NCBI RefSeq assembly: GCF_037975245.1
Contig: NC_092576.1
Coordinates: 36,422,611-36,486,610 of the forward strand
Source of the DNA: Apostichopus japonicus
Taxonomy: Eukaryota; Echinodermata; Holothuroidea; Aspidochirotida; Stichopodidae
Length of the DNA: 64,000 nt
Reading direction: 5' to 3'
Part shown: positions 49,426 through 62,299 of the stretch, in pieces
Layout: each line of letters begins with the position of its first letter
Position numbering within the stretch: position 1 is the first letter of the stretch
Notes under the pieces: generated by a model
Database searches by the model: none
Told to the model about the DNA's origin: nothing
What the model saw: the letters and a program-made list of their open reading frames with translations, nothing else
Program-made: the position numbers and the translations under genes

Positions 49426-52400
49426 GTAAGTTTGATAGCTGAATCATTTGCATGTATTGTATTTGTTGTTTAACTCCTGTTAGGCTGTTGTATGTACAAT
49501 CCATGGTACACTGTTGCGTTTGCTAACTTATTTGAGAAGCCATCTTCACTTTTTTTTTTTTGATTTCAACACGTACAATTGGCGAATATAATGCGGATAT
49601 CATGAAATATATTGACAGCATAATAGCTTATGGAAATCATACTTTTGAAAGTAAAAGTGATGACCAGGTCATTACGTTTTGATCAATAAATTCAAAATAT
49701 TCACGATCAAATCACTAACGCATCAGTTGGGATTGTTCAGTGTACTACTTAGGTATCTTTCGTCTTCTTTCTTTTTTTAACAGGTTTTGGTAGTTTTAAA
49801 GTTGCAATTGCTGACGTTCTGACTGTTGCAACTGTTCTTAAACTTGCTACATTCTTTGAATATCCGCCTGTTATCAAAGAGGAGCTGCGCACTGCAGCAA
49901 ATGCAGGCCTTCTCATGATTTGCTATATGGAAGAGAGAGGACAAATGGAGCCAACAAATATCCTAACACTTCTCTTTGCGCTGAAGAAAATGCGTCTTTC
50001 TGGGATTGAGGAACTTGTGAAAAAGCTGTATGAGGAACATACAGGGAGACTATGTTCCAGTGATGGTCAGTCTAAGGCTCAGGAAGAAGGTACTGTAACT
50101 TAGAGCATATCATTATATGTACATGCTCATGTAGCACTGTCATAATTGTTAAAAATGCGAAATACTCCCATCGATTTACTACTATTTACTAATGATTTGA
50201 TACAATCCTATTGGTGAATCGGTTATTCACTATGGATTTGTGATTTCATTTACTAATCACCATTTATGGGAGGCTGTTCAGAAGTTTTTGAGGTAAATCA
50301 GATATTTTAACCTGTAACGTATAACACTCAACTTTCAACAGAAAGTGAAGTTTGAAAAACTATAGATAGAGGTGTATTGTTCGTTTAACAATTGAAGATA
50401 AACAAGTTTTCGTGTAATAATAAAACAAGGTGATTGGATGTGTAATATCTTAGTAATGTAAATTTGATATTCTCGACGATTAGGTCAGAGCCGATATTTT
50501 ACTATAATTCTTAGGTAATGCTACACATACAAACTTCAATGTTTCATTGCCTCATTGTATTCTTACAAAAAATGCACAATGGATTTGTGTGAGTTTATGT
50601 AAAAAACAAGTTTGTGGCTATTAATATATGAATAAAACGAAACTGAAAGAGTTTTTCTTTTGAATCACTGACCGCAGCGAAGGGTTAAACAACATATTTC
50701 AGTTAAATTTATACTTCTAACGTATTCCTATTTACAAACGGCTTTATGACAATGATATTTATATTTTAATAAATAGCCGAACGAGGGTGTGTAGTAAAGT
50801 TAGTGAGGCCGATGATGGTATAGTGTTTTTTTTTACGTTCGATGCGCCTTAAATTTGTTTTCTATTTCAGGGTATAACTGTAGTAATTTCATTACAAAAA
50901 TATATGATATGACAATGATATTTGTCAGGTGACACCACAAATATTAAAACTGGTGCTGACTAGTGTGTTTAAGATCCTTACTGGAGCAGACTTACAACCG
51001 GTAAATTGATGACCAGTACCAATCTTAAGTCCACGCACAGTGCCCGACTATCCATTATTTTCTAAGTAATGCCAGTTGCGTATAGAGTTGTAATAGTCGT
51101 ACATTGTGCGGCGGGCTGTAGTTAACACTTCTGCACGGCACAACGAATTGTAGACAATTGTTATCTTAGTTTGTGTGAACATCTGCTAACTTGTAATACG
51201 CAATTCGTTTCTCACTACAGGTAAACTAAAGATCTTCACGAACTCTTTAAAACACACATACGCCCTGTGGTACAATCGAATTCAGCCAATTCCATACATA
51301 CGAGAGAAGATATTCTGCGTTGATGATATATATGTTGAGTCTGGTTTAGAACTTGCCCACCAACCCTCTTCCTTCAAACATGACTCGCAATCATTTGAAG
51401 AATCGGGTTTAGTGAGTCTGAAATCATTCCGAGACATTTTTGACAGTGATATAATTCCATCCAATCGAATCTTATTAGAAGGAGACCCTGGTTACGGGAA
51501 ATCAACCCTTACACTTCAAGCTGCATATGACTGGTGTTTGGGAAATGTTGCATCACCGCTCAAAAATTTCGCTGTTTTTATTCTGCTGCCACTTAGGCTT
51601 CTGGGAGATATTTCTTCAATATTTCAAGCTATTCGTTTTGTCTTGATGCCAAAGGAATCACCTCTGACGAATGCTGACATCCTGGAAATACTAAGACACG
51701 GTTTATCTGTGGTTATCGTGTTGGATGGATATGATGAGTATCCCGATAAGAATAGTAGTAAAGAAACTGACGTTATGGACATGATTGCTGGAAAGATGTT
51801 CCCAAATGTCAAGGTTGTGGTATCCACCAGATCATCTTCATTACCAACATATATAGATCCAACAACTGTTACTATTAGGTTGACTGGATTCGATGAAAAG
51901 TCGAGGGATGAGTATATTCAACGAACAGTTACTGGTGGTGACCAGGAAGCAAGTAAACGTATAACAAATGCTCTGAACAGTAGTCCAATTCTAAATGATA
52001 TTTGCCAGGTGCCGATATTCTGCGTCCTATTTAGTCATGTTGCCAATGATCAGAAAGGTGTTATTGAGTTTAGTTCAGTGACGAGTTTCTTTAAGTACGT
52101 GATAGACTGTTTCTACAATCACATGTGGAAGAAAGATCTTAAGAAACCGATTCATCAGTCAATACGAAAATACTCTAAACTGAACAGACTTGCGTTTGAA
52201 GGTCTCACTGCAAAAATACAAATGATTGCTTGGCCCAAACATACCTTCATCGACACAGTTGGAAAGGATTGCTATGAAGAACTTTCAAACATCGGTATTC
52301 TTATCGCAGATCAAGTTCATGATATAATCGACGAACCAGAGAAATATGATATTCATCACACTAAACAAAGTGAATTTGTCCGTTTCTATCACAAACTCTT

Positions 52401-55400
52401 TGCTGAATGGTGTGCAGCTAGGTATTTGTCTTCGTATGTTGGGGGCCTTTGGCCTTTCTGGCTTAAACATAAACTGAACAAAATTAATCCTGTCGATCTT
52501 CAATTTGTGTTTCGTTTTGCTTGTGGACTGAACAGGAGAGCCTCGGGCAGAATAATCAAATATTTGAAAAGTGTGGAAGGAGGGGCGTCCTTTGCATCTC
52601 TATGTCTTTTTGAACAGCCAGATGATCCAGAGGAGGTCGTTGAAACTGTGAAGGGATTGTGTTCTGATGGCATGATAATACGATCTTCTGACAGCAGACT
52701 CTTACAAAGATCAAATATACAGCTTCTTGATATTGCATCGAGGAAGAAGGTAGTTGCAAAGGTTTACCATATTTTAAGTTTAGAGCCATATCCGGAGGAA
52801 ATACAATCCATGGCGCATTCTGCATTTTGTTATTCAAAAAATGTATGATTTAGTGGAATATATTGGATTGTGTGCCAAATGGCCGGCAGTGCGTGGTTCA
52901 CGCTGAAAAACAATATGACTTTTTAGATATGTAGAAATGATTTTGGAAAAAACAAATAAATCAACACAAGTTCTAAATGTATTGGTCTAAACTATTACAA
53001 CAGCACAGTCTCAAAAAATCAGGTAGAGTACATTGAGCACGGTGTTATCTATAGATAATTTGTTGTCTGTGTATGGAGTTAAACATGATGATTTGTTAGG
53101 ATTAAGAAACACAGCTTATCATCAACAGTAAGACCTTGAAGGAGAAGTATGTTATACTCAATGGATTGTTTTACAAACTTTCCCGACAATGGATGTGTAT
53201 GAAATGCTCATGTCTTGAAATTCAAAGTAGTATTGGAAAACAATGGTAGCACACTAAGTTACTTAGATGTTTTCTTTTGTCAAATACACTTCGTATCAAT
53301 ATTGGCAAGTACGGCATACGGTGTGACAGGTTTAGGCAAAAAATGAAAGCAGTGTAAGTCATCATATTTACATGCAGTTTTATCGGCATTAAATTATTAG
53401 AACGCATCTTAAAACCTGTACAATGCATACAACTGTTTATTTAAAACTAGATAAGCTGAAATGAATGAAAAACAAAAGCGACCTATACATTTTAAAACAA
53501 ATGAATTATGCTCAGTTGCTAATGAATTTCACAATAAATGAAGGTGCCTGTATGCAGATGTTGCATCAAGTACAAACTTGAGTTACGTATATGATAGGGA
53601 AACGTGATTATTTGTAAGGTAATATTTCACCGTTATTATTTTTAGATCGAAGTACCCTGCCTCCAGATAGACCATATTTTCAAGGTAGCACGCCAGAACG
53701 AGGTAACCCTGGAATCCGAGCTTAGTCTTCCCGTTCTCTTGTCAATACGGAAACTAGTATTCACAACACAAGCAGAACACGAAATTACCCAGGAAAACAT
53801 GTTCGGAGTGGTACAATATGGGCAACGGTGTCTTCAGCTAAAAACATTAGCGTGAGTAAACAGTTCATAAGCATACTAATGGTTCCGATATAAATGCATT
53901 TAAATAAATTAATCAAAATATTAAATATAAATAACTTTACAAGTTATAGTTCAATTTCTGTTAGTTCAGAGTAAAACTTTGCCGCCTTTGAAATACCTTA
54001 ATAGTTTGTTTCAAGTTGAGTGTTGTTTTAAATTTGTTTAACTTTTATGTGTCAAACTTGTGAATGTATTCTTCCTCGTCACGGATGTAATTTTCAAGCA
54101 TTTGCATTCATGTTGTTACTATACATAAAATATGTAGATGTTTCCTTTCATTTAATCACAGATTCCATGGTAAATTTGTATTACCTCTGTCCTTAACCGT
54201 AGAGACATTGAAATCGAACATGAATTCAAGAAGTATTACCGGTAAGAATATTCCACAACACCAGAAAAAATATTTTGGATAAATGTATCCATTTATTTAA
54301 CTACATTTCATATATTTACTAAACGAAACATATCAATTACAATTCAAATCAACAACATACTTGTAAGCTATTAATACATAGATGACGACGGTTGCAAAAT
54401 TACAACAACAAAAAATGAAAACTTGATCAAACTAAAATGATTCATAACTTCTTTTTTTTGGCAGTATTCTGGCAATTTTTGGAATATGTCTTTCAGTTAG
54501 ATGTTTCCTCTGGCAAATGGCGACTGAGCTCAACGGAAGCTTTGACTTCCGATGTAAGTAGATATATAAACATGTGTTCTGTCACATGAACGTCATATAT
54601 ATTTCATAACAAATGCATATTTTATGGAAAAGTGTTCAGTTATGATGAAGGCTAACCTTGAAAACAGTGAGGTTGCAATACAAAATATCCAGCACAGCAC
54701 AATTTTTCATTTGGATTAATGTTGATATAACGCCATGTTAGATGAGAACATTGACTTCATTTCCTGTTAGTGTATCTAATGATGCAATTAAGACTTTTCT
54801 GTACTGAAATGTCCACTTTCCTACTACTCACAATGTAGTTAGTGTATTTCAAGGTAAGAAGAAAACTCGACAAGCTTAACTATCCACGACATCGAAATCG
54901 TCTACTTGGAATGTAACAACTTGGCTATAAAAAACCATAGTAAAAGAGTTTTTTTTTTCTTCTTATATCTGCTGGGATTAAAATCTCTGCGTCAAAGGTG
55001 TCTTATTTTGAATTTATAAATAGATTGCTGAACCCGATGAGGATGTTGAGATGTTGAGAAGTGTATGCTCCGGTGACATGGCAATTAGATGTACTGATAG
55101 CAGACTCCTACAAAGAGCTAACATTCAGTTTCTTGAGATTGCATCAAGGAATAAGGTGAATTGGTTACAAAATATTGTAACATGCAAATGCAAAAGTATG
55201 AAAAACAATATAATCGATCGGGATGTACTAAATATGGTAATAAAAACTTCATGTTGCAATAATTATTGTACATATGTCTACATTGTATGCATTAACAGAT
55301 CATTGGTCTAATTAATTCATACTGCAATTTTGGTAAGCTGATGATTTCTAGCGTGGGTCTGTCTTTCCTAATAGTATCAATTTAAATCTTATGTTTACAC

Positions 55401-58400
55401 TTTAGCCCGGGAAACGTAACAAATATGACATATTTTCGTTAAATAAACGTGACTACAAAACATCAAATTAAAATCAATTTTCTTAGTCTATGGGTATGTT
55501 TCATCAAACAATACATATTCGCTTACAAACGTTATTCCTACAAATGTGGTTTCTATCTTCTTCAAGATTCCATTATCCTGTCTAGTACTCGATACATTTC
55601 GTGAAGCGGGGCAGCACAGTATAACTCTGGAAAATGGAAAGCATGTGCCCGCACTGTCTACCTTAGAGGAAATCCAAATCAGAACGGAAAAGAGAATCGA
55701 ATTCACACAAGAACAAGCCGTCGGGCTACTTAGTTATGCACAGAACTGTCAAAAATTGAAAAAAATCTCGTAAGTTAACAAATATTAAGTTTTACAATAG
55801 AGAAAGAAAATGTTTTTCATAATTTTATTCGAGGATTTAAAATCTATGCGAAATATGTGTCAACTATTGATTTATTTTATACCTACTAAGCTGATGTGTT
55901 AATTAATCATTAGTTGATGTACGTATTACATAGTGGTTATTTTGGATGTTGATATGATGTCACTCAACATTAATACAAGAAAATAAATGATAGTGAAAAA
56001 AGATAATATTTCATAGCAGCTTGACGTGCATCATGTATTTGCAATGCAGTTAATATCTGATAAAATTGCAAATTGTAATTAATCAGAAACAGCAAAGTTT
56101 ATCGGTGAAAATTCTCTTTTTTTGTGATACTGATAAAGTACGGGAGTTTCTTTCCACACAGATTCATTGACTGCTTGGTACCTTTGTGTTTTCCAAACGA
56201 CTCACCTCGGCCTTGTGAATCAGACACACTCAGAGGTGAGAAAAATTTATAACCTTGAACATAATGCAACGAAGCATGATGCAATTCTTTTGAACTAAGA
56301 ATAAAATACGAAATAAAAGCTATTTTGCCAATGTGTTGACTAACCTGGAAGAACAGCTTGTTAAGTTTGAACTTATTCATTAACCAAAGGTACAGACAAT
56401 ACAAACATAACCAATAACAGATATAGAACGGTCACCGTACATAAATGTTCATTTATCGGCAGTCTTATGGAAACCAGGGGAACAAGAACTTGAATTAAAT
56501 TTCACAAGAGGTAGATGGATGGTGCAATCCCAGGAGTTCCTGACTCTTGAGGTAAGTATTTTTAAACTTCACAATAAGTTGTAGCTAGATTGCTCTTGCG
56601 AAAACTAATAACATTCTATAAGATCATCTGAGTTTTGTTGCATTTACATTCCTCTTTGTATAATACTAGAAATGGATTGACCTAACCATCTCATAAAACT
56701 CATGCAGGGAATTTGTCTTGTTGCAGTCTTATTATAAAACCATTAAACGTATTGGCTCTACATTACATACATAGTCTGCCACCATCTGTTCTACGCCTGT
56801 GTCTGTACAAACAGATATCATGGCATCTTTTTGAAGACATTGAATTTGTCTAGCCGTTAGATACTACGTGTGACATTACCGGTTCCAAGTCATAGAGGTA
56901 TGTAAGGAAATCACTTTTATGTGTGAACATTAAGGAACAAGAGACATACCTGACAAACATACTTGTTGTCAAAAAAAGCATTTAGTGATTTTATCGTAAG
57001 AACAATTATACAACAGGTGACTTTAGAGTATAGACGGATACAATTGATTCCAACGAGTTTGCATTATATATGCATCCGATTTGTGTATTAGGAGGACAAT
57101 GCGGGAGGTGGGGGGGGTGCTTTTTGTTCTCGAAATGTTTATCAAGTTGAGATTACATTTTAAACTTACTAGAATGATATGGAAGTGTCCTACAACCAGT
57201 CAAATTCAACTTTACTCTTGGACCATTCATTTGATACTGAGCATATACTAAACTATATATTCAGTGTTTGTTTAATTCATTTGCATTTACAGACTAAGGA
57301 CCACCATAGTCTCACCAAAATGTGTTCCGGGACAGTTACTCTGAACACAAATGATACCAAAGAATATCATAGGTCTGTTATACTGTTACTACAAATTGCA
57401 GCAAGTCAACATGTAAGATACCGTCATGTCATGAAATATTGATTTAACATGATTATAATCCATCATACTTTGTATTTTGTTTATGTTTAGTGTTAGCTGT
57501 TATGATTATTCATCCTCCACGTAGGAAATGAATCTGAAAATCTGACATACTGTTATGTATACTGTTACAGGTACAGAAATAACGTATTCAAGGAGCCTAC
57601 AATTATCGTAGAAATGCCTTACTAGGTTAACAGATCATTTGCTGAGCAATAACTTTTAAGTGACATGAAAATACAATCAGTCAAATTGCTATTCGCAAAG
57701 TTTGATTAGCAGATGAGGAAATTTGATCTGAAAAGTGAATATAGTGGGTAAACGATGATATGTTCTAAGTTAAAAGGAAAGTATAACAACACGTTTAAAT
57801 TATGAAATACAAGGAGCTTAATTAGGTCTGAAATATCTGGTTATGCTAATTGGTTGCGTGCATATTATACACAGGGCCGACCAAGTAGCACAAGGCGACA
57901 TCTTTTCAAGTTACTAAATCGTCCGAATCAAAATTGATACTCAATTGATCAAAGTTTAAATATCGTTCCTTAGAGTGCAAATTTGGATGAGTAACATTTG
58001 GACAAAACATAGATATCTATCACGAACTGGTACAGTTCACATTGTTAGTCTGCTTAGAGTGAGAATCAACTTTCTATGTCTATGATTATTTGTCTCCTCT
58101 TTTATAGTGTATTAATGTAATAAGTGTGTCTCTATTTTGTAAGAAAATAATATAAGGCCAACATAAACAACATGGAATAATAAATTGATTAATATAACGT
58201 TACTTCGTGTTCTTAAACTGGTAGAAATATTTGAAATATATCGCAAAATGTCATGTTGTAGTCTATAGTAAAGTAATTACAGTATTATATTTTGACATTT
58301 ATTGCAATGAACAAAATAAACCATTGACTGTGTACGGTTGACTGGTAATTTCACAAATGTCTTTCTTTAGATCCAGATAACCAGTCTACTGTTGAAGTCA

Positions 58401-61400
58401 TTTAGCTCAGCGGATGAAAATCATCTTATCCTGGAAAGTAGAAATCGTTTGCCTTTATTGCCCACCTTAAAGGAACTACAAATCAAAACTAACCTTGGAA
58501 AAGAATTTACCCAGGACCAAGTCATAGGATTATTTTGCTTTGTACAGCAATGCCAGCAGTTGACGAAATTGTCGTTAGTAATCACATACTATTTACTGTA
58601 ATTTAATGAACGATAAATTACCAGCCTGCAAAATATGGAACTGTGCTCTTGAACAAAACTTTAAGATGGATGATCAATATATACATAGGCCTACCTATTA
58701 TTAACGCGTACGTACAACAACGCAGTGATTTTGGGGTTTCAGTGTATAAGTAATGATGTATTGATTTGGACGTTTATGCTTGTAGATATATGTATTATTG
58801 GCATTATGAACTTAAAGCATTAGTTCATTTCATTCGTTTCAATTGAAGTAACTTACATGTCGATTATATCACTTACATGTCGGTTATATCACTACATTAA
58901 AGTTACATAAGAAATAACATATTTTCATAAAATGGCGTAACCACTTAACACATTCACTACCCACAAAACCGTTTTTTGTTTACAGACTCGTTGACTGTTT
59001 GTTACCTCTGTCAATTCCAATCGGTTCTCTTTCTTCCCTTACGAAGCTACGTGACATTCAAGGTGAGAACATATAGAAAACACTAAATATGTTACTCATC
59101 ACAAGCGATTTGTGATCCTATTCGGGATACTAAATCGGGTGACATGATTAGATTGTAATAGTCAACGAAAAATATCAATGTGTGGTAATTACATTTACCT
59201 TGTAATTATGTACACGATTTATGTTTATTAACGTGTTTGATCTATCAACAAATCGTTTCATGTTTTTTTTTCCAAGTTTCATGGAAACCGTCTAAACCTG
59301 ACTTGCATTTAGATTCTTCCAGAGGTAAATGGGTGTTGAACTCCAAGGAAGGCATAACACTTGAAGTAAGTCTTTGACCACTTTCTTGAGTGCAATGATG
59401 CCTTTATTGTTCGTTTGTATCATTAGTTTGGCAACAAATTATTAAAAGTTAGTATAAATGCAAAACCGATCATCCAATTAACATCCACACTGGCAAACGG
59501 CACCATAGCAACGGACACGGAATTTTACGGGTTTATTTATATGCATGTAATAAAAAAAAACTTAGATAAAATAAAATGCAAATTAAACTTTCGATTACAA
59601 ACTACACTTTTTGCCATTGGTGAACGTAATCCAAATAAACAAGAATGAGCTCCATGTAGATATTGTGCCATTTACCGGCAATATTGAAGGCCCTACGTTA
59701 GTCTATCTTCCATCATCGCATACTTTCGTACTCACACCATACTCCACATGTAAGTAGAATACAGTGAAAGAAATTATACCGGTAACATTGTACTTAACGT
59801 AACATACTATTGTGTACATTGTTTTTTATTCCATTTTTGTTTTCAAGGAATTCAAACGTAAAGCAACGTAAATGACGGTTGAGAATACGTTCATCTAATA
59901 TACTGCTATTTTTAAACAGTTAACACCAGGAGAACTAGATTTGCACTATAAACGCATATTATCGCATTAAAATATCACTTAATCAACTATGAGTAAAATT
60001 CACGTTGAGAACCACGACAAGCTTATTACAACGATGTATTCCACTTCAAGTAATGTGCATAGAAGTTTTTCTCCAATAAAATACTAAAATTAGTAATTAA
60101 TTAATTAAATGGTTAATAAATTCCTGTTATTTATAACATTTATATAAAAGAAAAGATATCAAGATAATTTTTCAAGACAACTTCAAAATTGTACAGAAAT
60201 GATAAAAACATCTTTGAATTTTTTTTTTTGGGGGGGGGTCTGTTGGGGGTACACAGAAACATGAAATGCCGTAACTGACATAACCAATAACTACTGGATG
60301 CGTGTACCGATGCGTACGGTCTCATCAATCTCAAGCTTGTCAAAATCGGCAGCTTCCCTACATGTAGAACATTTAGATAATGTTATGTTAATAATTTAAA
60401 CGGCATTATTATGAATGATAACTAAGTTTTCTAGGAATTATGATCTTTCGAAGAGCTCCCCTCTCCTCTATGATGTTTTTTTTTTTTTTTTAAACGAAAC
60501 GTGGACGGTACAAACATTGCAAAATATACAAGCTTGGAACATAGGATGTTAAATACCAGTTCCGGTGTCAAAGTAGAGTGGAGGCAATTGACCATTTCCT
60601 CAAACCAAGTCCTCACCTCCCCTCAATCGGCTCCGGTAAAGCAAGACTGAACCATTCTCCGTTTCGTCCATTTCTGTTGGAAATATATTAGGCATATAAC
60701 AAAGTTCCGAACCGGTGTAAACTTGGAATCACTTGAAATTGAAATTGGATATCTAACGAATGCATGTCTTTGCTAAGTTAAAGTAGCTACACTATAACAA
60801 ACAAAAAAATATTTGGAATCGCTAGAGCTAAGTTATGTTGCAGAAAAAATATGAGTGTAATTTTTCTTCCTGACATGTATTTTGGCTCTAAACTTGCTAC
60901 AAATGCTAACAAGAACTATCTAAATTGTTCAACTTCCAAGGGTTCTGTACTCCTAGCCAAGAACAATGTACAGTACTAATTATCAACCAAATTTTCTTAC
61001 TTTGTTGCCCAAACTGTCAATTTAAGTCGCTATTGAAATCGATCAATATCCATTTGATAAATGATGAAAGCACAACCATTGCTATATGACACTTAAGTTT
61101 AGTCACAATTTTGACTTTCATGAAAATATTCATAAATATTGATTTGGTTCATGCAGAATTCTTGCAGTTGCAAGTATTTGAAACGGAAATGTTTCCTTAG
61201 CTAACTAATCCCTTCCAATCCCCCACAATAACACTGTATGATCTGCTTTTCATTAGCCCTTTCAAATATTTAACGATATTTAGCTGAACAAGTTCCAATG
61301 ATTTAGTATGAATGAAATTTCAACTATCAAATAGTATTGTTTCTGTAATAAAAACATAAGATCTCCACCTGCATCATAATATATATAATATCCACCTGTG

Positions 61401-62299
61401 TACATATACCAACATGTAATGTTATGAATTATTAATTTGCTTATATGGTTGATATACATAGATAGGGCTGTATCCACTAGGAGAATGGGAACAAGTATCT
61501 CCTCCACCAAAGTGTCTTTAAATAACACACGCACAGCAAAGTCGTATTCAAAGATGTGATTAACATGATAAACATGACAGCAAATGTGTGTATCTAAGCA
61601 ATATATCCTTAAAATCATTTTCTGACAGGAAGAGGGGACACCTCTTCCTTCAGACTCCCCACAAAACGATGAGTAACATATTTCCTTTTCCATTTCTCTG
61701 TCCATGTCTGCCCTAAAACGTCAACACGTAACAGAGGGTATAGCCTGTATGGTGTCAATAAGACTCATATAAATACAATCGTTAACTTAAATTAAGTTCC
61801 GTGACCGGTGGTAGCACCAGTTTGAATATTACCCCCCTAAACGAATATTTTCTCAAGAGAAGGGTATCCCCCTCCCCTTAGACTCCTAACCAGAAATGAC
61901 ATTACTACCCCCTCACCCCCGCTTTTATCCTAACGTCAAATCCGTACCATAGAGCAGAGTCTACATGGTGTTATGAAAAGTCAAAAGGCAGTGCGTTAAT
62001 TTAAGTTAATATCCCTGAATCATACAATATTGTCGGAATGGGATTATCAGTTTCCCTCACAGATTTCATCTACCGTTTATACAATGTTAAATTGTGATAC
62101 TCAAGGGGAGCAATTTTAAAATATTATAGCTTGAAGTTCTTTCTATGTTCATTTGAAGACGCTTCTATTTTATTTCCAGACCAAGGGCCAAAACAGTTTA
62201 CGAGTTCTGTGTTCGAGTATTGTGTATCTAAGGGAAACTGATTCTAAACCACTCCAGATGTCTACGATATTGCTTCTTGATATTGCATCAAGTCACAAC
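49368..62299 (+). CDS. NLR-type receptor: DED-like + NACHT + LRR-like modules, 3' incomplete
   Basis: Fifteen exons join in one frame for 1125 codons with no stop: 49368-49425, 49784-50089, 51221-52749, 53646-53851, 54162-54241, 54465-54553, 55024-55155, 55567-55769, 56162-56235, 56463-56551, 57293-57412, 58371-58573, 58986-59062, 59277-59365, 62180-62299. Every intron is GT-AG. Residues about 30-106 form a DED-like death-fold domain. NACHT motifs are GDPGYGKST (209-217), VIVLDGYDEYPD (286-297) and VVVSTRSS (320-327), and the winged-helix motif FYHKLFAEWCAARYL lies at about 510-524. Residues 632-1125 are three copies of a module of about 165 aa with leucine-rich spacing. NLRs are cytosolic sensors: the C-terminal repeats sense a trigger, NACHT oligomerises using ATP, and the death-fold recruits signalling partners. 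That role here is inferred. There is no signal peptide or membrane segment. The start ATG has a good context (aagATGG). The gene continues past 62299. Confidence 0.88.
49784..50089 (+). CDS. NLR exon 2: DED-like death-fold domain
   Basis: Follows a ctttttttaacag acceptor and ends at gaag|gtactg, phase 1 at both ends, so the whole domain is a symmetric cassette. It encodes residues 20-122. Helix-rich sequence such as LKLATFFEYPPVIKEELRTA, GLLMICYMEERGQMEPTNIL and LLFALKKMRLSGIEELVKKL follows the six-helix pattern of death-effector domains, including the 'LMxxxEERG...LLxALKKxxLxxLVxKL' spacing. DED is the best guess; DEATH or CARD cannot be excluded without structure prediction. Confidence 0.7.
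51221..52749 (+). CDS. NLR exon 3: NACHT ATPase and first repeat half
   Basis: Encodes residues 122-631. It starts after ctcactacag, completing a phase-1 codon, with a pre-NACHT linker (LKIFTNSLKHTYALWYNRIQ). The P-loop lysine is K215 and Walker B aspartates lie in DGYDEYPD. The helical C-terminal part ends in a unit (SDGMIIRSSDSRLLQRSNIQ, then LLDIASRKK) that is homologous to exon 7. Its donor, aag|gtagtt, is weaker than the others. If unspliced, the frame runs 33 more codons to a stop at 52846-52848, with an aataaa word near 52954. Confidence 0.9.
53646..55155 (+). CDS. NLR repeat module 1 (exons 4-7)
   Basis: Exons 53646-53851 (206 nt), 54162-54241 (80), 54465-54553 (89) and 55024-55155 (132) total 507 nt, or 169 codons (residues 632-800). 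Exon 4 has a leucine-rich core (LSLPVLLSIRKLVF) and EITQENMFGVVQYGQRCLQL. Exon 5 carries a short hydrophobic strand (KFVLPLSL). Exon 6 has the SGKWRLSSTEALTS signature. Exon 7 repeats the end of exon 3 almost residue for residue (DSRLLQRANIQFLEIASRNK). Confidence 0.85.
55567..57412 (+). CDS. NLR repeat module 2 (exons 8-11)
   Basis: Exons 55567-55769 (203 nt), 56162-56235 (74), 56463-56551 (89) and 57293-57412 (120) total 486 nt, or 162 codons (residues 801-962). Matches to module 1: LSTLEEIQIRTEKRIEFTQE, QAVGLLSYAQNCQKLKKIS, FIDCLVPLCFP, FTRGRWMVQSQEFLTLE and ILLLQIAASQH. The last exon has diverged most and is 12 nt shorter than exon 7. Confidence 0.85.
58371..62299 (+). CDS. NLR repeat module 3 (exons 12-15)
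   Basis: Exons 58371-58573 (203 nt), 58986-59062 (77), 59277-59365 (89) and 62180-62299 (120) total 489 nt, or 163 codons (residues 963-1125). Key stretches: LPTLKELQIKTNLGKEFTQD, QVIGLFCFVQQCQQLTKLS, LVDCLLPLSIP, SSRGKWVLNSKEGITLE and ILLLDIASSHN. The exon 14 to 15 intron is the longest (2.8 kb). Exon 15 ends with a good donor (aac|gtaagtc), so at least one more exon lies beyond the resolved part. Confidence 0.85.
59366..62179 (+). other. Long NLR intron
   Basis: No further module exon is recognised. It holds homopolymer runs (T/G near 60220-60238, T near 60477-60492). Open frames inside have no splice support. Confidence 0.45.

Noticed and set aside
53150-53430. Possible Penelope/RT-like trace (STLSYLDVFF) in NLR intron 3
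   Set aside because: Only a very short resemblance; surrounding frames are broken and no second motif is present.
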